Origin: Synergistaceae bacterium
GTDB lineage: Bacteria; Synergistota; Synergistia; Synergistales; Aminobacteriaceae
Direction: 5' to 3'
Assembly (NCBI GenBank): GCA_017458545.1
Contig: JAFTBA010000133.1
Span: 1 to 7,949 of the forward strand
DNA length: 7,949 nucleotides
Positions 7,289-7,949 of the stretch are shown here, piece after piece. The notes beneath the pieces were generated by a model, which was given only the letters and a program-made list of their open reading frames with translations, did not search any database and was not told the DNA's origin. The stretch's first letter is position 1. Every line of letters starts with the position of its first letter. Both the position numbers and the translations under genes were made by a program.

Positions 7289-7316
7289 ATATTAACAAAA
7301 AAATTATGTTTGTCAA
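7289..7316 (-). promoter_or_regulatory. Sigma70-type promoter of the inositol operon
   Basis: The minus strand shows a perfect -35 box TTGACA (7311-7316), a 16-nt spacer and TAATAT (7289-7294, 4 of 6 matches) as -10; TATTAA three bases further on is an alternative with a 19-nt spacer. The surroundings are almost pure A/T, as in UP-type promoters. Transcription would start near 7280, leaving a leader of roughly 50 nt before the binding-protein start. A 10-bp palindrome TTAATATTAA (7286-7295) covers the -10 box and TTGCGCAA (7247-7254) lies in the leader; either could be an operator, but neither is long enough to name a regulator. Confidence 0.65.
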
Positions 7317-7350
7317 AAAAAAACAGATGCTGAATCAATGAGGCAACTGT
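7315..7350 (-). terminator. Intrinsic terminator of the upstream repeat-protein gene
   Basis: On the minus strand ACAGTTGC (7343-7350) pairs with GCATCTGT (7323-7330), with one internal mismatch, around a 12-nt loop, followed by nine T residues (7315-7323). It lies about 130 nt after the stop of the right-edge gene, the only upstream gene in view. Its T-tract runs directly into the TTGACA box of the inositol promoter, so the two elements share bases. The stem is short, so efficiency is uncertain. Confidence 0.55.
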
Positions 7351-7482
7351 CTTAAACAGAACGATAGCCACACCGATACCCCATTCTGAAAAAGAGTAAA
7401 AATTTTAGGGGGACTGTCTTTTTTTTCCTTCATTCAAACTTTTAACAGCCCCGAAACTTTTGCGCTTCGCATGAAATTACGG

Positions 7483-7949
7483 TTACATTCCCTGCTCTTT
7501 CTTTCTGCGAAATTCCTCCCAGACACTTGCAGGAATTCCAGTGTCTCCGTACAGCGTTAAATCATCTTCCTCATCAGAACCGTCTTCGTAATAGTAACCG
7601 TAACCGTTTTCCTCATTGTCTTCATCATCGTAACCGTCATAATCGTTACTTATCATTTCGGTATCAGTTACGGGATGCACATTTACGTTTTCCGACAGAT
7701 TTTCCGTTACGCTTTCTGACGGATTTTCTGTTACACTTTCCGACAGGGTCTCAGTTACGCACTCTGATGGATTTTCCGTTACACTTTCTGACAGGGTCTC
7801 CGTTACGTTTTCTGATGGATTTTCCGTTACGCACTCTGACGGATTTTCGGGTTTCCTAAGACGGTAATTCTCGCCCTGACTGATCGCAACCCACACTCCG
7901 TTCTCAAGTACTCGTGAGATTAACGGCTCTATCCTGTCCGCATTCCACC
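7483..7949 (-). CDS. Hypothetical protein with tandem 8-residue repeats and acidic tail (C-terminal part; continues past right edge)
   Basis: I do not recognise this protein. The frame is open from the right edge (154 residues visible) to TAA at 7483. A GTG at 7896 could be read as a start, but the frame continues upstream of it with ordinary sequence (WNADRIEPLISRVLENG), so the real start is probably outside the window. Visible parts in order: a short, probably folded segment ending YRLRKP; seven tandem 8-residue repeats of the form E-(N/T)-(P/L)-S-E-x-V-T; a low-complexity acidic stretch rich in D, E, G and Y (DYDGYDDEDNEENGYGYYY); and a basic/amphipathic end, SVWEEFRRKKEQGM. The repeat and acidic region looks like a flexible linker. 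Such linkers occur in some phage or plasmid replication-type proteins, but nothing here proves that. It appears unrelated to the inositol genes. Confidence 0.7.
   Translation of the reverse strand, partial: WNADRIEPLISRVLENGVWVAISQGENYRLRKPENPSECVTENPSENVTETLSESVTENPSECVTETLSESVTENPSESVTENLSENVNVHPVTDTEMISNDYDGYDDEDNEENGYGYYYEDGSDEEDDLTLYGDTGIPASVWEEFRRKKEQGM
7681..7848 (-). repeat. Seven tandem 24-bp repeats coding for E(N/T)(P/L)SExVT
   Basis: Exactly 168 bp make seven in-frame 24-bp units. The encoded octads are ENPSECVT, ENPSENVT, ETLSESVT, ENPSECVT, ETLSESVT, ENPSESVT and ENLSENVN. The ENP/ETL alternation in units 2-5 suggests that a 48-bp pair was duplicated. The last unit is the most diverged. 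Every third base position varies more than the others, so the copies are old enough to have been filtered at protein level. The periodicity also creates a long shadow open frame on the plus strand, which is not a gene. Confidence 0.9.

Noticed and set aside
7281..7371. Short hydrophobic minus-strand frame starting GTG in the intergenic region (about 29 residues)
   Set aside because: It overlaps both the terminator and the promoter, has no ribosome binding site, and its hydrophobicity comes from the T-rich tract.
7451..7482. Small hairpin TGCG-AAG-CGCA just after the repeat-protein stop as its terminator
   Set aside because: Only four base pairs and no following T-tract; the hairpin at 7315-7350 is the better candidate.
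7681..7848. CRISPR array
   Set aside because: Units are contiguous 24-bp in-frame coding repeats without unique spacers.
7527..7859. 110-codon plus-strand frame rich in F, L, R, T and P
   Set aside because: It is the reverse shadow of the 24-bp repeat, whose length is a multiple of three and so keeps the opposite frame open; no ribosome binding site or recognisable domain.

Overview
The window carries one leftward (minus-strand) inositol uptake and catabolism operon, preceded by the 3' end of an unrelated and unidentified gene. Reading in the direction of transcription, from right to left: (1) the C-terminal part of a protein of unknown function with seven tandem 8-residue repeats and an acidic tail, running off the right edge; (2) a short intergenic region (7242-7482) holding a probable intrinsic terminator whose U-tract runs straight into the -35 box of a sigma70-type promoter; (3) a three-gene sugar-type ABC importer (periplasmic binding protein, double-NBD ATPase, RbsC-type permease); (4) an inositol dehydrogenase of the Gfo/Idh/MocA family; (5) a 71-72 residue two-helix membrane protein of unknown function; (6) iolE, iolB and the first 200 codons of iolD, which leaves through the left edge.

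The genes fit one pathway. The importer would bring in an inositol. The dehydrogenase oxidises it to an inosose, IolE dehydrates the 2-keto form, IolD hydrolytically opens the ring, and IolB isomerises 5-deoxyglucuronate to 5-dehydro-2-deoxygluconate. The later steps (IolC kinase, IolJ aldolase, IolA) and any regulator are not visible and could lie outside. Spacing is tight throughout: an 8-bp ATPase/permease overlap, TGA directly followed by GTG between dehydrogenase and small protein, 5 nt to iolE, 22 nt to iolB, and 0 nt between iolB and iolD. The two larger gaps, after the binding protein and after the permease, each hold a terminator-like stem-loop. This suggests graded expression: binding protein above ATPase/permease, and both above the enzymes.

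Organism: a bacterium of moderate GC, AT-rich between genes, with strong AGGAGG ribosome binding sites and frequent GTG/TTG starts. The binding protein has a signal-peptidase-I type leader and no proper lipobox. This favours a diderm (Synergistota or Negativicutes-like would fit) over a typical monoderm Firmicute, but the phylum is not established from this sequence.

Most notable points: the dehydrogenase has Arg and Ser at the two positions known to control NAD versus NADP use in B. subtilis IolG; an uncharacterised small membrane protein sits inside the operon; and the right-edge gene has a tandem-repeat linker. I found no evidence for a wholly new kind of system here. No CRISPR array, tRNA, rRNA or intact mobile element was seen.
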